DNA of 64,000 nt from Acidobacteriota bacterium (lineage in GTDB: Bacteria; Acidobacteriota; Vicinamibacteria; Vicinamibacterales; CAVVIG01). Location of the stretch: positions 1 to 64,000 of the forward strand of contig JAFDVO010000028.1 of the NCBI GenBank assembly GCA_018268955.1, in the 5' to 3' direction. The notes under the pieces were generated by a model. It did no database searches and was not told the origin of the DNA. It saw only the letters and a program-made list of their open reading frames with translations. Positions 26,761 through 36,251 of the stretch are shown in pieces (positions within the stretch are counted from its first letter, which is position 1; each line of letters starts with the position of its first letter). The position numbers were made by a program, and so were the translations under genes.

Positions 26761-27396
26761 ATGGCCAAGCAACTGATTCAGGGCCGCTTCGGCAAGCTCG
26801 TGCTCGCCTCGGCGCTCCTGCTGACGGCAGCCGCCTGCCGCCAGGACATGCACGATCAGCCCAAGTACCGCGGCCTCCGCGGCTCGGACTTCTTTCCGGA
26901 CGGCCAGTCCGCTCGACCGCTCGTCGCCAACACCGTCGCGCGCGGGCACCTCGACGACGATGCGCTGCTGACGACGGGCAAGGAGGGCGAGAACGACACG
27001 ACCGTGTTCCCGTTTCCGGTGACGGATCAGGTGATGGCGCGCGGGCAAGAGCGGTTCAACATCTACTGCTCCCCGTGCCATGGCCGCACCGGCAACGGCG
27101 ACGGGATGGTCGTCCGCCGTGGGTACCGGCGCCCGCCGATGTTCAGCGAGGAGCGCCTCCGCACCATGCCGGTCGGTCACTTCTTCGACGTGATCACGAA
27201 CGGATTCGGTGCGATGCCGGACTACCAGGCGCAGATTCCGGTCGCGGATCGCTGGGCCATCGTGGCGTACCTGAAGGCGCTGCAGCTCAGCATGTATGCG
27301 CCCATGGATGCTGTTCCGGCCGCCGACCGCGGCAAGCTTGACGAGAATCGCACGGCCTCCGCTGAGCGCCGCGCCGCTGAGACCGAGAGACACTAG
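26761..27396 (+). CDS. actE: ACIII subunit ActE, monohaem cytochrome c lipoprotein
   Basis: 211 residues from ATG 26761, preceded by AAGG at 6 nt. Lipobox LLTAAAC near residue 22-24 gives a lipid anchor; one haem site CSPCH near 105 with a distal Met in FGAMPDY. It carries electrons towards the oxidase. An upstream in-frame GTG overlapping actD is less likely. Confidence 0.93.
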   Translation: MAKQLIQGRFGKLVLASALLLTAAACRQDMHDQPKYRGLRGSDFFPDGQSARPLVANTVARGHLDDDALLTTGKEGENDTTVFPFPVTDQVMARGQERFNIYCSPCHGRTGNGDGMVVRRGYRRPPMFSEERLRTMPVGHFFDVITNGFGAMPDYQAQIPVADRWAIVAYLKALQLSMYAPMDAVPAADRGKLDENRTASAERRAAETERH

Positions 27397-27399
27397 ACC

Positions 27400-28611
27400 A
27401 TGGCCCTGAGGGAGACCGCCGAACAGATCTTCCCGGAACTCGCGCAGAAACAGCGCACGTTCCTCCTCGCGGGCGCTGCCGGCCTCGTGCTGTCCGCCGT
27501 CGGCTACACGATGAACCCGGAGCAGTTCTTCAGCTCCTACCTGCTCGCCTACATGCTGGTGCTCGGGCTGACGCTCGGTGCGCTTGGCTTCGTGATGATC
27601 CACCAGCTCTCGGGCGGTGCGTGGGGCGTCGTTGCGCGCCAGTCGCTTGGGGCGGCATCGCGCGTGATGCCGGTCGTCACGCTGCTCTTCATCCCGATCG
27701 CGATCGGGATGCCGCACCTCTACGAGTGGACACACGCGGACGTGGTCAACGCTGACCCGATCCTCCGCGGCAAGGCCGCGTACCTGAACACGTCGTTCTT
27801 CCTGGTGCGCGCGGCCATCTACTTCATCGTGTGGAACGGCCTCGTGTTCCTGCTGAACAAGTGGTCGAAGGAGCAGGACGAAACCGGCAACCTCGAGCTG
27901 CCGCTTCGGATGCAGCGCGTGAGCGCGGGCGGCCTGCTGCTGCACGTCCTGTGCGTCTCCTTCGCCGCCTTCGACTGGGTGATGTCGCGGGATCCGCACT
28001 GGTTCTCAACTATCTACGGCGCCCTGGTCCTCGTTGGACAGGGGCTCGTGGCGATGGCGTTCCAGATCATCGTGCTGGCGTGGCTCGCGCGCCGGAAACC
28101 CATGAGCGAGGCGCTCACGCCGGTGTACCTCGGCGACCTGGCCGGCCTGATGTTCGCGATGGTCGTGCTCTGGGCGTACATGTCCTTCTCGCAGTACCTG
28201 ATCATCTGGTCGGGCAACCTGCCGGAAGAAATCATGTGGTACCTGCACCGCGAGCAACCGGGCTGGATTCCGCTCGCCATCGTGCTGGTGGTCTTCCACT
28301 TCGCGGCGCCGTTCTTCCTGCTGCTGATGCGCGGCATCAAGCGCAACCCGTCGCTCGTCACGAAGGTCGCCATGCTCGTCATCGTGGCGCGCGTCATCGA
28401 CCTGTTCTGGCTGATCGCGCCCGAGACACACCACGAGGGGTTCGTGCTCAGCTGGATGGACCTGGTGCTGCCCGCAGCCATGTTTGCGCTCTGGGTTGGC
28501 CTCTACTTCCAGCAGCTCCGCCAGCGGCCGCTGCTGCCGCTCAACGATCCGCAGTTTGAGGAGGCGCTCGGGCCTGCGTTTGCGCACGCGGACCACGGGA
28601 CGGCGCACTGA
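27400..28611 (+). CDS. actF: ACIII subunit ActF, second NrfD-like membrane subunit
   Basis: 403 residues, about ten helices. WSKEQDETGN and FAAFDWVMSRDPHWFSTIYG are hallmark loops of ActF, which is a shorter relative of ActC and shapes the membrane arm, possibly with a proton path. His-rich C-terminus. Spaced 3 nt from actE. Confidence 0.94.
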   Translation: MALRETAEQIFPELAQKQRTFLLAGAAGLVLSAVGYTMNPEQFFSSYLLAYMLVLGLTLGALGFVMIHQLSGGAWGVVARQSLGAASRVMPVVTLLFIPIAIGMPHLYEWTHADVVNADPILRGKAAYLNTSFFLVRAAIYFIVWNGLVFLLNKWSKEQDETGNLELPLRMQRVSAGGLLLHVLCVSFAAFDWVMSRDPHWFSTIYGALVLVGQGLVAMAFQIIVLAWLARRKPMSEALTPVYLGDLAGLMFAMVVLWAYMSFSQYLIIWSGNLPEEIMWYLHREQPGWIPLAIVLVVFHFAAPFFLLLMRGIKRNPSLVTKVAMLVIVARVIDLFWLIAPETHHEGFVLSWMDLVLPAAMFALWVGLYFQQLRQRPLLPLNDPQFEEALGPAFAHADHGTAH

Positions 28612-28614
28612 GTC

Positions 28615-29133
28615 ATGTCGCATTCGCACTCATCACAGTCGCACCACGAACAGCCGTCGGGGATGACGGAGCCGGATGTCATCGACGTCCCCTCCATCGT
28701 CAAGTTCGGCATCGGACTGACCGTCGTCACGGCCGTCGCGCACATCGCGATGCTGCTGATGTTCAACGGGATGGACAGCCGGGCCGCTGCCATGGAGCCG
28801 GCCCGTGCGTACCCGCTGGCCATCTCGCAGGACGAGCGCCGTCCACCGGAGCCGCGGCTTCAGGGTGGCGTCCAGTCCGAGGCCGGCCGCCTGCTTCCAG
28901 CTGACCAGCTGACGGAGCACAACGCCGGCCCCAAGGAAGCGCTTCGTGAGCTTCGCGCTGAAGAGGACGTCATCCTCAACGGCTACAGCTGGGTCGACCG
29001 CACCGAGAAGATCGTCCGGATCCCGATCGCCGACGCGATGAAGATGACGCTCCAGCAGGGCCTGCCGGCACGCAGCCAGGCAGCCGCACCTGCCGCCCAG
29101 GCAACACCGGAAGGACAGGAAAAAGGCAAGTGA
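28615..29133 (+). CDS. Small membrane-anchored protein of the ACIII-oxidase operon, unknown
   Basis: 172 residues: a His-rich N-terminus (SHSHSSQSHHE), one membrane helix near 33-52 (FGIGLTVVTAVAHIAMLLMF), then a soluble part with LREEDVILNGYSWVDRTEKIVRIPIADAM-type text and an Ala/Gln tail. It has no haem or metal motif beyond the His cluster. Its position between actF and sco suggests an ACIII accessory subunit or a copper/haem assembly helper. I do not recognise a named family. The stop overlaps the Sco start (GTGA). Confidence 0.8.
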   Translation: MSHSHSSQSHHEQPSGMTEPDVIDVPSIVKFGIGLTVVTAVAHIAMLLMFNGMDSRAAAMEPARAYPLAISQDERRPPEPRLQGGVQSEAGRLLPADQLTEHNAGPKEALRELRAEEDVILNGYSWVDRTEKIVRIPIADAMKMTLQQGLPARSQAAAPAAQATPEGQEKGK

Positions 29134-29996
29134 AACACCCCAGGTCGACGGCGGTCGCGCTCCTGATGGCGGCCGCCACCATCATCGCCTCGCCGGCGGC
29201 GGCCCAGATGACGGGCACGCCGACACCGGGGTTTCTGACGGCGGCGGACACGCCGGCGCAGACCATCCCGGAGCCGCTCCGCGAGATCGGATTCGACCAG
29301 AACATCGACCAGAAGCTGCCGCTCGACGCGCGCTTCGTGGACGAAGAAGGCAAGACCGTCACGCTGGGCACGTACTACGGCAAGCGCCCGGTGCTTCTCG
29401 CGTTCGTCTACTACACCTGCCCGATGCTCTGCACGCAGGTGCTGAACGCGATGACCTCGACGATCAACACCCTGACCATGAATGCGGGTCAGGACTTCGA
29501 CGTCGTGCTGATCAGCATCGACCCGAGGGAGACGCCGGCCCAGGCCGCGGCGAAGAAGGCCGAGTACCTGCACCGGTACAAGCGGCCGGGCGCGGAGAAC
29601 GGGTGGCACTTCCTCACGGGTGAGGATGCGGAGATCAAGCGGACGGCGAAGGCAGCGGGATTCCGCTACACGTGGGACGAGCAGACGCAGCAGTACGCCC
29701 ACCCGACCGGAATCATCGTGACGACGACGGACGGGCGCAACGCGCGATACCTGTTCGGCATTGAGTACGGCCCGCGCGACCTGAAGCTCGCGCTGGTCGA
29801 TGCGTCGGAAGGCAAGGTCGGCTCGTTCGTGGATCAGTTGCTCCTCTACTGCTACCACTACGACCCGATGACCGGACGCTACGGCGTCTACGTCATGCGC
29901 GCGCTCCGCATCGCGGGCGTCGCGACCGTGCTCATGATTGGTACGTTCATCGTGGTGATGGTGCGGCGGGAGAATTCCCAGAACCCCGCACGCTGA
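29130..29996 (+). CDS. sco: Sco1/SenC family copper chaperone for cytochrome oxidase
   Basis: 288 residues with a signal peptide (ending ASPAAAQ), a thioredoxin-like domain containing the copper-binding CPMLC motif near residue 93 and the third ligand His in HPTG near 191, and a C-terminal membrane helix (IAGVATVLMIGTFIVVMV). It delivers copper to the CuA centre of CoxB, encoded next. GTG start overlaps the previous stop. Confidence 0.93.
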   Translation: MKHPRSTAVALLMAAATIIASPAAAQMTGTPTPGFLTAADTPAQTIPEPLREIGFDQNIDQKLPLDARFVDEEGKTVTLGTYYGKRPVLLAFVYYTCPMLCTQVLNAMTSTINTLTMNAGQDFDVVLISIDPRETPAQAAAKKAEYLHRYKRPGAENGWHFLTGEDAEIKRTAKAAGFRYTWDEQTQQYAHPTGIIVTTTDGRNARYLFGIEYGPRDLKLALVDASEGKVGSFVDQLLLYCYHYDPMTGRYGVYVMRALRIAGVATVLMIGTFIVVMVRRENSQNPAR

Positions 29997-30021
29997 ACCC
30001 TCAGACCTAGGCCCTTACCCT

Positions 30022-31038
30022 ATGCGGTCCGGAACAGTATTCTTCCCCGAAGTCGCGTCCACGATGGCTGCCCGCGTGGACCAGCTCTACCTCTTCCTGG
30101 TCGGACTGACCGCGTTCTTCACGATCCTGATCTTCACCATGTTCGTCGTGTTCATGGTGAAGTACCGCCGCCGTGAGCCCAACAGCATCGGGGCGCGCAT
30201 CCACGGCGGGATGATCCTGGAGGTCACCTGGTCGGTCATCCCGCTGCTGATCGTGCTGGGCCTGTTCGTCTGGTCCGCGCAGATCTTCTTCGCCTTTGCG
30301 CGCCCGCCGGCCGAGACGCTGAACGTCTACGCCGTCGGCAAGCAGTGGATGTGGAAGTTCCAGCACATGGACGGCCAGCGCGAGATCAACGAGCTGCACG
30401 TGCCGGTGGGCCGGAGCGTCAAGATGATCATGACGTCGGAGGACGTGCTGCACGACCTCTTCTTCCCGGCCTTCCGCGTCAAGGCTGACGTCATCCCGGG
30501 CCGCTACACGCACATGTGGTTCGAGGCCACGAAGGCGGGCACGTATCCGCTCTACTGCGCGGAGTACTGCGGCACCAAGCACTCGGGCATGATCGGTCAG
30601 GTGGTCGTGATGGAACCGGACGACTACCAGGCCTGGCTGACTGCCGGAGCCCAGGAAGGCTCACTCGCCTCTGCAGGCGAGAAGCTGTTCCAGGACCTGG
30701 CCTGCAACACCTGTCACCGTCCTGACGCGCAGGGCCGCGGCCCGGTCCTGCACAACATCTACGGCAAGACCGTGGCGTTGCAGTCGGGTGAGAACGTGGT
30801 GGTGGACGAAGCTTACATCCGCGAGTCCATCCTGAGGCCGGCGGCCAAGGTGAGCGCCGGATTCCAGCCGACCATGCCCTCCTTCCAGGGGCTCGTGAGC
30901 GAGGAAGGGGTCATGGAACTGATCGAGTACGTGAAGTCCCTGCAGGGACCCACGGCCAATCAGGCGGTCCGCCCGACCACCAGCGGACCGGCGCCCAACG
31001 AGAACACGCCTTCTCAGGCGCCGCCAACGCGGAACTAG
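30022..31038 (+). CDS. coxB: Cytochrome c oxidase subunit II fused to cytochrome c (caa3 type)
   Basis: 338 residues: two membrane helices (about 18-45 and 66-88), the cupredoxin CuA domain with DVLHD near 140 and the CuA loop CAEYCGTKHSGM at 179-190, then a fused cytochrome c domain with CNTCH near 228 and a Met ligand in TMPSF near 290. The fused haem makes this a caa3-type enzyme that can take electrons straight from ACIII. The C-terminus is a Pro/Thr-rich tail. Confidence 0.95.
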   Translation: MRSGTVFFPEVASTMAARVDQLYLFLVGLTAFFTILIFTMFVVFMVKYRRREPNSIGARIHGGMILEVTWSVIPLLIVLGLFVWSAQIFFAFARPPAETLNVYAVGKQWMWKFQHMDGQREINELHVPVGRSVKMIMTSEDVLHDLFFPAFRVKADVIPGRYTHMWFEATKAGTYPLYCAEYCGTKHSGMIGQVVVMEPDDYQAWLTAGAQEGSLASAGEKLFQDLACNTCHRPDAQGRGPVLHNIYGKTVALQSGENVVVDEAYIRESILRPAAKVSAGFQPTMPSFQGLVSEEGVMELIEYVKSLQGPTANQAVRPTTSGPAPNENTPSQAPPTRN

Positions 31039-31056
31039 CGCAGGAAGAGCCAGAAC

Positions 31057-32679
31057 ATGTCCAGCAGTACGGCCGTCATGCCGACCAACACCTACCTGAA
31101 TGCCGCGACGACGCTGAAGTCGTGGCTGCTGACCCGCGATCACAAGCGCATTGCGCTGATGTACATCGCCGGCATCACCTTCTTCTTCGGCATCGGCGGT
31201 TTCTTTGCCGCGCTGATCCGGCTCGAGCTGGTGACGCCCGCGGGGGACCTGTTGACCGACGAGACCTATAACAAGGTCTTCACGATGCACGGCGTGATGA
31301 TGGTGTTCTTCGTCCTCATCCCGCTGATTCCGGCGTCACTCGGGAATTTCCTGCTCCCACTGATGCTCGGGACCAAGGACGTGGCGTTCCCGAAGCTGAA
31401 CCTGCTCAGCTTCTATGTCTACCTCTTCGGCTCGCTGTTCACGCTCTACGCCATCGTGGCTGGCGGGCTCGACACGGGCTGGACGTTCTACACGCCGTTC
31501 AGCACGGTCGCCTCGACGAGTGCGGTCGTCCCGGCGGCGCTCGGCATCTTCATCAACGGCTTCTCGAGCATCCTCACCGGCCTGAACTTCATGGTGACGA
31601 TCCACAAGATGCGTGCGCCCGGCCTGACCTGGTTCCGGCTGCCGCTCTTCGTGTGGGCGCTCTACGCGACCAGCCTGATTCAGGTGCTCGGCACACCGGT
31701 CGTCGCCATCACGATCGTCCTCGTGGCGGCCGAACGCATCTTCGGCTTCGGGCTCTTCAACCCGGCCGTCGGCGGCGACCCGGTGCTCTTCCAGCACCTG
31801 TTCTGGTTCTACTCCCACCCGGCCGTCTACATCATGATCCTGCCGGCGATGGGCGTGGTGAGCGAGGTCATCGCCGGGATGGCGCGCAAGCAGATCTTCG
31901 GCTACAGCTTCGTCGCCTTCTCGAGCCTGGGCATCGCCATCGTCGGCTTCCTCGTGTGGGGCCACCACATGTTCGTTGCCGGCCAGTCCATCTACTCGGC
32001 CCTGGTCTTCTCGGTGCTGACCTTCATCGTCGCCATTCCTTCCGCGGTGAAGGTCTTCAACTGGACGGCCACGATGTACAAGGGTTCGATCTCGTGGCAG
32101 ACTCCGATGATCTACGTGGCTGGCTTCATCGGCCTCTTCGCCATCGGCGGCCTGACCGGCCTCTTCCTCGCCGCGATGGGCCTCGACATTCACGTCACCG
32201 ACACCTACTTCATCGTCGCGCACTTCCACTACGTCATGGTGGGCGGCGCGATCATGGGCTACATGGCGGGGATCCATTACTGGTGGCCGAAGATCACCGG
32301 CCGGATGTACAACGAGTTCCTCGGCAAGGTCAGCGCCGCGATTGTGTTCATCGGCTTCAACCTGACCTTCTTCCCGCAGTTCATCGCGGGATACGCCGGC
32401 ATGCCGCGTCGCTACCACGCGTATGCGGACGCCTACCAGGTGTGGAACGTGCTGTCGTCGGCCGGCGCCTCGATCCTCGCGGTCGGCTTCACGATGCCGC
32501 TGCTCTACCTGGCCTGGTCGTTGAAGAACGGCGAGATCGCGGGTGACAACCCGTGGGGTGCGGTCGGTCTCGAGTGGAACACGACGTCGCCGCCCCCGAC
32601 CGAGAACTTCCATACCCAGCCGATCGTCACCTGGGACGCCTACGAATACCCGACTCCTGTGGAGGGTCACGTTGTCTAA
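31057..32679 (+). CDS. coxA: Cytochrome c oxidase subunit I, A2-type haem-copper oxidase
   Basis: 540 residues, twelve helices. Haem a ligand in MHGVMMVFF; CuB/active-site [11 protein letters not shown] (about 250-260) with the His-Tyr cross-link pair; WGHHMF for the other CuB histidines; and HFHYVMVGG for the haem a/a3 pair. YSHP in place of the D-channel Glu marks subfamily A2, as in Rhodothermus. It reduces oxygen to water and pumps protons. Confidence 0.96.
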   Translation: MSSSTAVMPTNTYLNAATTLKSWLLTRDHKRIALMYIAGITFFFGIGGFFAALIRLELVTPAGDLLTDETYNKVFTMHGVMMVFFVLIPLIPASLGNFLLPLMLGTKDVAFPKLNLLSFYVYLFGSLFTLYAIVAGGLDTGWTFYTPFSTVASTSAVVPAALGIFINGFSSILTGLNFMVTIHKMRAPGLTWFRLPLFVWALYATSLIQVLGTPVVAITIVLVAAERIFGFGLFNPAVGGDPVLFQHLFWFYSHPAVYIMILPAMGVVSEVIAGMARKQIFGYSFVAFSSLGIAIVGFLVWGHHMFVAGQSIYSALVFSVLTFIVAIPSAVKVFNWTATMYKGSISWQTPMIYVAGFIGLFAIGGLTGLFLAAMGLDIHVTDTYFIVAHFHYVMVGGAIMGYMAGIHYWWPKITGRMYNEFLGKVSAAIVFIGFNLTFFPQFIAGYAGMPRRYHAYADAYQVWNVLSSAGASILAVGFTMPLLYLAWSLKNGEIAGDNPWGAVGLEWNTTSPPPTENFHTQPIVTWDAYEYPTPVEGHVV

Positions 32680-33367
32680 CGGAGCGGCAGTCGCCCACGA
32701 CGCGCACGCGCACCATCCGGCGCTCGCACATCACTTCGAGTCACTGGACGCCCAGAAAGAGGCGTCGGTGCTCGGCATGTGGCTCTTCCTCGTCACCGAA
32801 ATCCTGTTCTTCGGTGGCGCGCTGACGGCCTACATGATTTACCGCACCTGGTACCCGGACGCGTTCGCGGTGGCCAGCAGCGAGATCGCGATCCTGCCGG
32901 GCGCCATCAACACGGCCGTCCTGATCCTCAGCTCGCTGACGATGGCGCTCGCGGTGCACGCAGCGCAGACCGGTGAACGGGGCAAGATCCTGGTGTTCAT
33001 CGCCATCACGATGGTCCTCGGGGCCGCCTTCCTCGGCATCAAGGCGTACGAGTACCACGAGAAGTACGTCGAGGGGCACATCCCCGGTCTCGGACTCCCG
33101 TTCCGGTTCGAGGAGGAGTACTACCGGCCGGCCCAGATCTTCTTCTCGATCTACTTCGTGCTCACCGGCCTGCACGCGCTCCACATGATCATCGGCCTCG
33201 GCATCATGACCTGGATGCTGGTCTTGACCCGCAAGGGGGTCATCACCCCGGAGTACTACGCGCCGATTGAGATCTCCGGGCTCTACTGGCACTTCGTCGA
33301 CATCGTGTGGATCTTCCTGTTCCCGCTGCTCTATCTGATTGGACGGCACGTGCATCATGTCGGATAA
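32672..33367 (+). CDS. coxC: Cytochrome c oxidase subunit III
   Basis: 231 residues from TTG 32672, chosen because GGAGGG precedes it by 5 nt and the frame further upstream only shadows coxA; the start overlaps the coxA stop by 8 nt. His-rich N-terminus ([13 protein letters not shown]), then five helices with [29 protein letters not shown] and [20 protein letters not shown], all typical. The weak TTG may set a lower subunit III level. Confidence 0.94.
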   Translation: MSNGAAVAHDAHAHHPALAHHFESLDAQKEASVLGMWLFLVTEILFFGGALTAYMIYRTWYPDAFAVASSEIAILPGAINTAVLILSSLTMALAVHAAQTGERGKILVFIAITMVLGAAFLGIKAYEYHEKYVEGHIPGLGLPFRFEEEYYRPAQIFFSIYFVLTGLHALHMIIGLGIMTWMLVLTRKGVITPEYYAPIEISGLYWHFVDIVWIFLFPLLYLIGRHVHHVG

Positions 33368-33665
33368 CCACAACCAGCATCACATCGTGCCGCTGAGCAC
33401 GTACTACACCATCTTCCTCGCCCTGATGGTCGGCACCGCGCTGACCTGGTGGGTGGCAACAATCGACCTCGGCGCGATGAACAACGTCATCATGCTGACG
33501 ATCGCCGTGACGAAGGCGACGCTCGTCGTGCTCTTCTTCATGCACGTGAAGTACAGCAGCAAGCTGATCTGGCTCGCGGTCGGAGGCAGCATCTTCTTCC
33601 TGCTGATCCTGATCGTGCTGACGCTGAACGACTACATGGCCCGCGGCTGGTACACCTTCGGGTAA
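33357..33665 (+). CDS. coxD: Cytochrome c oxidase subunit IV (CtaF/COX4-like)
   Basis: 102 residues from ATG 33357, overlapping coxC by 11 nt. Three hydrophobic helices and the family pattern [43 protein letters not shown]. Small stabilising subunit; last gene of the respiratory operon. Confidence 0.9.
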   Translation: MSDNHNQHHIVPLSTYYTIFLALMVGTALTWWVATIDLGAMNNVIMLTIAVTKATLVVLFFMHVKYSSKLIWLAVGGSIFFLLILIVLTLNDYMARGWYTFG

Positions 33666-33720
33666 GCGCCCGGGACGGCAGTTGGACGTGAGACGTTAGA
33701 CGCCAACCCGTACAAACAAG

Positions 33721-33756
33721 AAGGCCAGGCAGGAGCGCCGCTCCGCCTGGCCTTTT
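33721..33756 (+). terminator. Rho-independent terminator of the respiratory operon
   Basis: A near-perfect hairpin: AAGGCCAGGC (33721-33730) pairs with GCCTGGCCTT (33745-33754), with GGAGC/GCTCC extending the stem inwards, followed by TTTT. The A-rich left flank would also let it serve the convergent nrf operon. Confidence 0.9.
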
Positions 33757-33867
33757 CTATTTCCCTTCGACTCGCTCGCTCTGTCGCACCCTCACAAGTC
33801 GACCAGCCGTCACGCGACTCTCGACGCGCTCCGCTGACCGATCAGCGAGCCGTCGCGTGTCGCGGGT

Positions 33868-35232
33868 TCACTTGTGCGCCTTCAGTTCCCGCAGCGACAC
33901 CTGCCCTTGACGGAAGTAGTCAATCGCATCGCCAAGGACGCGCGCCGATTCCTCGGGTGCGTGGAAGCCATTCGAGTTCTCGGACTCGATGAAGTCCAGG
34001 TAGAACTGCCCGCGACGCTGCATCTTGCGGGCTTCGGCCAGGTCCGCATCCGAGGCACCGGCGTCCTTCGACGCCTTGATGTCGTTGATCAGGGCCACGA
34101 GCGCGTCCATCGTGCGGTTCCGGAGGACGAACGTGCGCTCCTGAATCGTTTCGGCGCGCGCCTTCAACTCCTCCTCGGACCACTTGTGGCAGGTCTGACA
34201 AGAGCGGTTGATGTTCAGCAGCGGGCTGCGCACGTGGTGGTCGCTGATCTTCTGCGCGCCCACGCGCGTGTAGGGCATGTGGCAGTCCGCGCAGGCGACC
34301 CCCGAGCGGGCGTGAATCCCCTGGTTGTACATCTCGAATTCCGGATGCTGCGCCTTCAGCGTCGGCGCACCCGTGATCGCATGGGTCCAGTCGCTGAAGT
34401 TGACCGAGTCGTAGTAGTCCGCAATCTGGTCCACCTTCAGGCCGTTGAACCAGGGATAGGTGAGGCGCTTCTCCGGGCCCTTGAAGTGGTACTCCACGTG
34501 GCACTGGCCGCAGACGTAGGTCCGCATCTCCTGCCGGGTCGCCATCGTGTTGACGTCGTAGTCCTTGATGCCCTGGCTCGCTTTCAACGCCCGGATGCCT
34601 TCGATGAAGCCGGGGCGCGTCACCCGCAACTGCATCGTTTGGGGGTCGTGACAATCGATGCACGAGATCGGGTGTGACACCTTCTGCCGAGCTTCCTGGT
34701 AGGGCATGTGGTTGAAGATCTCGAAGCCCTTGATCAGGTCGCCCGCGCCAGCGTTCTTGTAGGGCAGGTAGACCGACGCATGACAGTGGATGCAGGTGCC
34801 TGGCTGCTTGAACTGCTGGACGCGCTGCGTGTAGGTCTGATCCTCGAGCATGTAGGCGTGGCCGCGCTTCTTCCGGAAGTCGACCGAGAACGCATACCCG
34901 GCCCACATCGTCTTCAGCCGCGGATCTTCCTCGAGCCGCGACTGGGCCACGACCGAACGCGGGTCAGCGTCGGTAGGCGTCTGCGGAAGCGCTTCGCTCC
35001 CGCCGTACTTCGTCCGCTGCTGATCGACCGTGGCCATGTAGCCGTCGTACTGCAGGGGGAAGTTCTTGCCCCATACCGCCGGATCCTCGGTCTGGTCGGT
35101 GAGTTCGACCACGCGGAAGTACGGGTTCCTCCCCTCCTGCTTGCGTTCGAAGATGTTGACCAGCAACGCAGTGACGGCAGCGGCGGCAAGCGCTGTCCCG
35201 ACGACAAGGGCAATCCATGAGCGACGATTCAT
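33868..35232 (-). CDS. nrfA: Ammonia-forming cytochrome c nitrite reductase NrfA, all-CxxCH type
   Basis: 454 residues: an N-terminal signal anchor (WIALVVGTALAAAAVTALLV), then five haem motifs: CIHCH, CIDCH, CGQCH, CADCH, CQTCH. The catalytic first haem, CxxCK in E. coli, is CIHCH here, as in known CxxCH variants, so its proximal ligand would be His. Active-site residues remain: VEY after CGQCH (Ca ligand Glu and catalytic Tyr) and KAQH (Ca ligands Lys and Gln, catalytic His). It reduces nitrite to ammonium with six electrons supplied by NrfH, encoded just upstream (3 nt gap). Confidence 0.94.
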   Translation of the reverse strand: MNRRSWIALVVGTALAAAAVTALLVNIFERKQEGRNPYFRVVELTDQTEDPAVWGKNFPLQYDGYMATVDQQRTKYGGSEALPQTPTDADPRSVVAQSRLEEDPRLKTMWAGYAFSVDFRKKRGHAYMLEDQTYTQRVQQFKQPGTCIHCHASVYLPYKNAGAGDLIKGFEIFNHMPYQEARQKVSHPISCIDCHDPQTMQLRVTRPGFIEGIRALKASQGIKDYDVNTMATRQEMRTYVCGQCHVEYHFKGPEKRLTYPWFNGLKVDQIADYYDSVNFSDWTHAITGAPTLKAQHPEFEMYNQGIHARSGVACADCHMPYTRVGAQKISDHHVRSPLLNINRSCQTCHKWSEEELKARAETIQERTFVLRNRTMDALVALINDIKASKDAGASDADLAEARKMQRRGQFYLDFIESENSNGFHAPEESARVLGDAIDYFRQGQVSLRELKAHK

Positions 35233-35235
35233 CAG

Positions 35236-35721
35236 CTACTCCGAAAAGGGCAGGGACGTGGCGGCCAGCTCCTGATGCCCGACCGAGCCATGGCACCGGA
35301 TGCAGGACAGCTGGTCCCCGCCGCCGTGGGCGGGTGTTCCCATCGCCTGTACGATGTCCTCGTGACACCGTCGGCATGCCTGCTCGGTGATGGCACGATC
35401 ACGCGGCAGGATGTGAATCGGCTCATGGAACGAGCCGGACGTGAAGTAGAACGAGTGCCAGAATCCGTTCCGCATCTTCGTGGCGTACTTGCCGACGAGG
35501 TCGTGCGGGGTGTGGCAATCGTTGCAGACAGCCACGGACCGATGGCTGCTCTTCATCCAGCCATCGAGCTGCTCGCGCATCACGTGGCAGTTGGCGCAGG
35601 CGGCGGGGTCGTTCTGCAGGTACGAGTATCCTCTCGCGTACACGAACGTGTATGCCCCAAGGCCCGCGACCACGCCAAAGAGGATCGCCGCCACCAACGC
35701 AGGAACACCCAGTCCTCGCAT
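35236..35721 (-). CDS. nrfH: Cytochrome c nitrite reductase small subunit NrfH
   Basis: 161 residues from ATG 35721: one membrane anchor (VPALVAAILFGVVAGLGAYTFVYA), then four haem sites (CANCH, CNDCH, CRRCH, CIRCH) of the NapC/NrfH family. It oxidises menaquinol and feeds NrfA. The frame is open further upstream, but TAAGAT (minus strand, 35734-35729) ends 7 nt before this ATG and the shorter start gives the family length. Confidence 0.93.
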   Translation of the reverse strand: MRGLGVPALVAAILFGVVAGLGAYTFVYARGYSYLQNDPAACANCHVMREQLDGWMKSSHRSVAVCNDCHTPHDLVGKYATKMRNGFWHSFYFTSGSFHEPIHILPRDRAITEQACRRCHEDIVQAMGTPAHGGGDQLSCIRCHGSVGHQELAATSLPFSE

Positions 35722-35728
35722 CAGGAGG

Positions 35729-35738
35729 ATCTTAGAAT
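35729..35738. promoter_or_regulatory. Overlapping divergent -10 elements
   Basis: ATCTTAGAAT contains TAAGAT on the minus strand (for nrfH) and TAGAAT on the plus strand (for the zinc-ribbon gene at 35789), sharing two bases. RNA polymerase cannot bind both at once, so the two operons should compete. Confidence 0.55.
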
Positions 35739-35788
35739 GGCTGCAGCGGAATTCTGAACTGAGCCATGCACGAACCCTCGAGGCAGCC

Positions 35789-36238
35789 ATGAGCGATCGC
35801 AAGTACCGGCAGCGCGGCTATCAGGACGACTCGCGGGACCGCGAGCGGAGCCCCTCGGCTCCCCGCAAGCCACCCGAGCCTCGCGCACCTGGGCGACAGC
35901 TGCAGAGTGCGTCCGGGCCGAAGACGCCCAACCTCATGGGGACGCACGAGGTCTTCAAGTGCGCCCGCTGCGGCCACCGCCTGCAGCTGCCGGTCGGCAC
36001 TACCGACCGCTGCGCGCGCTGCGGCACCGCCGTCCACAGCTGCGTGAACTGCGTGTCGTTCGATACGGGCGCCCGGTGGGAGTGCAGCCAGCAGGCCCTG
36101 ACCGCCCGCATCACGCCGAAGGACGAGCAGAACAGCTGTGCGTTCTTCGAGCCTCGGACGACCGTGGAGCGGCAGACCAGCACGCAGGCACCCACCAACA
36201 ACGCCCGTCAGGCGTTCGACGACCTCTTCAAGATCTGA
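35789..36238 (+). CDS. Zinc-ribbon protein with disordered basic N-terminus
   Basis: 149 residues. The first 50 are charged and Pro-rich; then CARCGHRL, CARCG, CVNC and two further Cys (WECSQQ, NSCAFF) form one or two zinc sites near 56-110. The family is not recognised. It starts the operon that continues with a thioredoxin-like protein. An eight-codon reading frame (ATG 35766) ends on the start codon, with TGA at 35790-35792, and could couple translation. Confidence 0.75.
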   Translation: MSDRKYRQRGYQDDSRDRERSPSAPRKPPEPRAPGRQLQSASGPKTPNLMGTHEVFKCARCGHRLQLPVGTTDRCARCGTAVHSCVNCVSFDTGARWECSQQALTARITPKDEQNSCAFFEPRTTVERQTSTQAPTNNARQAFDDLFKI

Positions 36239-36251
36239 AGGCAGGAGCGTC

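Noticed and set aside
31336-32670. 444-codon antisense frame over coxA
   Set aside because: Same compositional shadow; coxA is certain.
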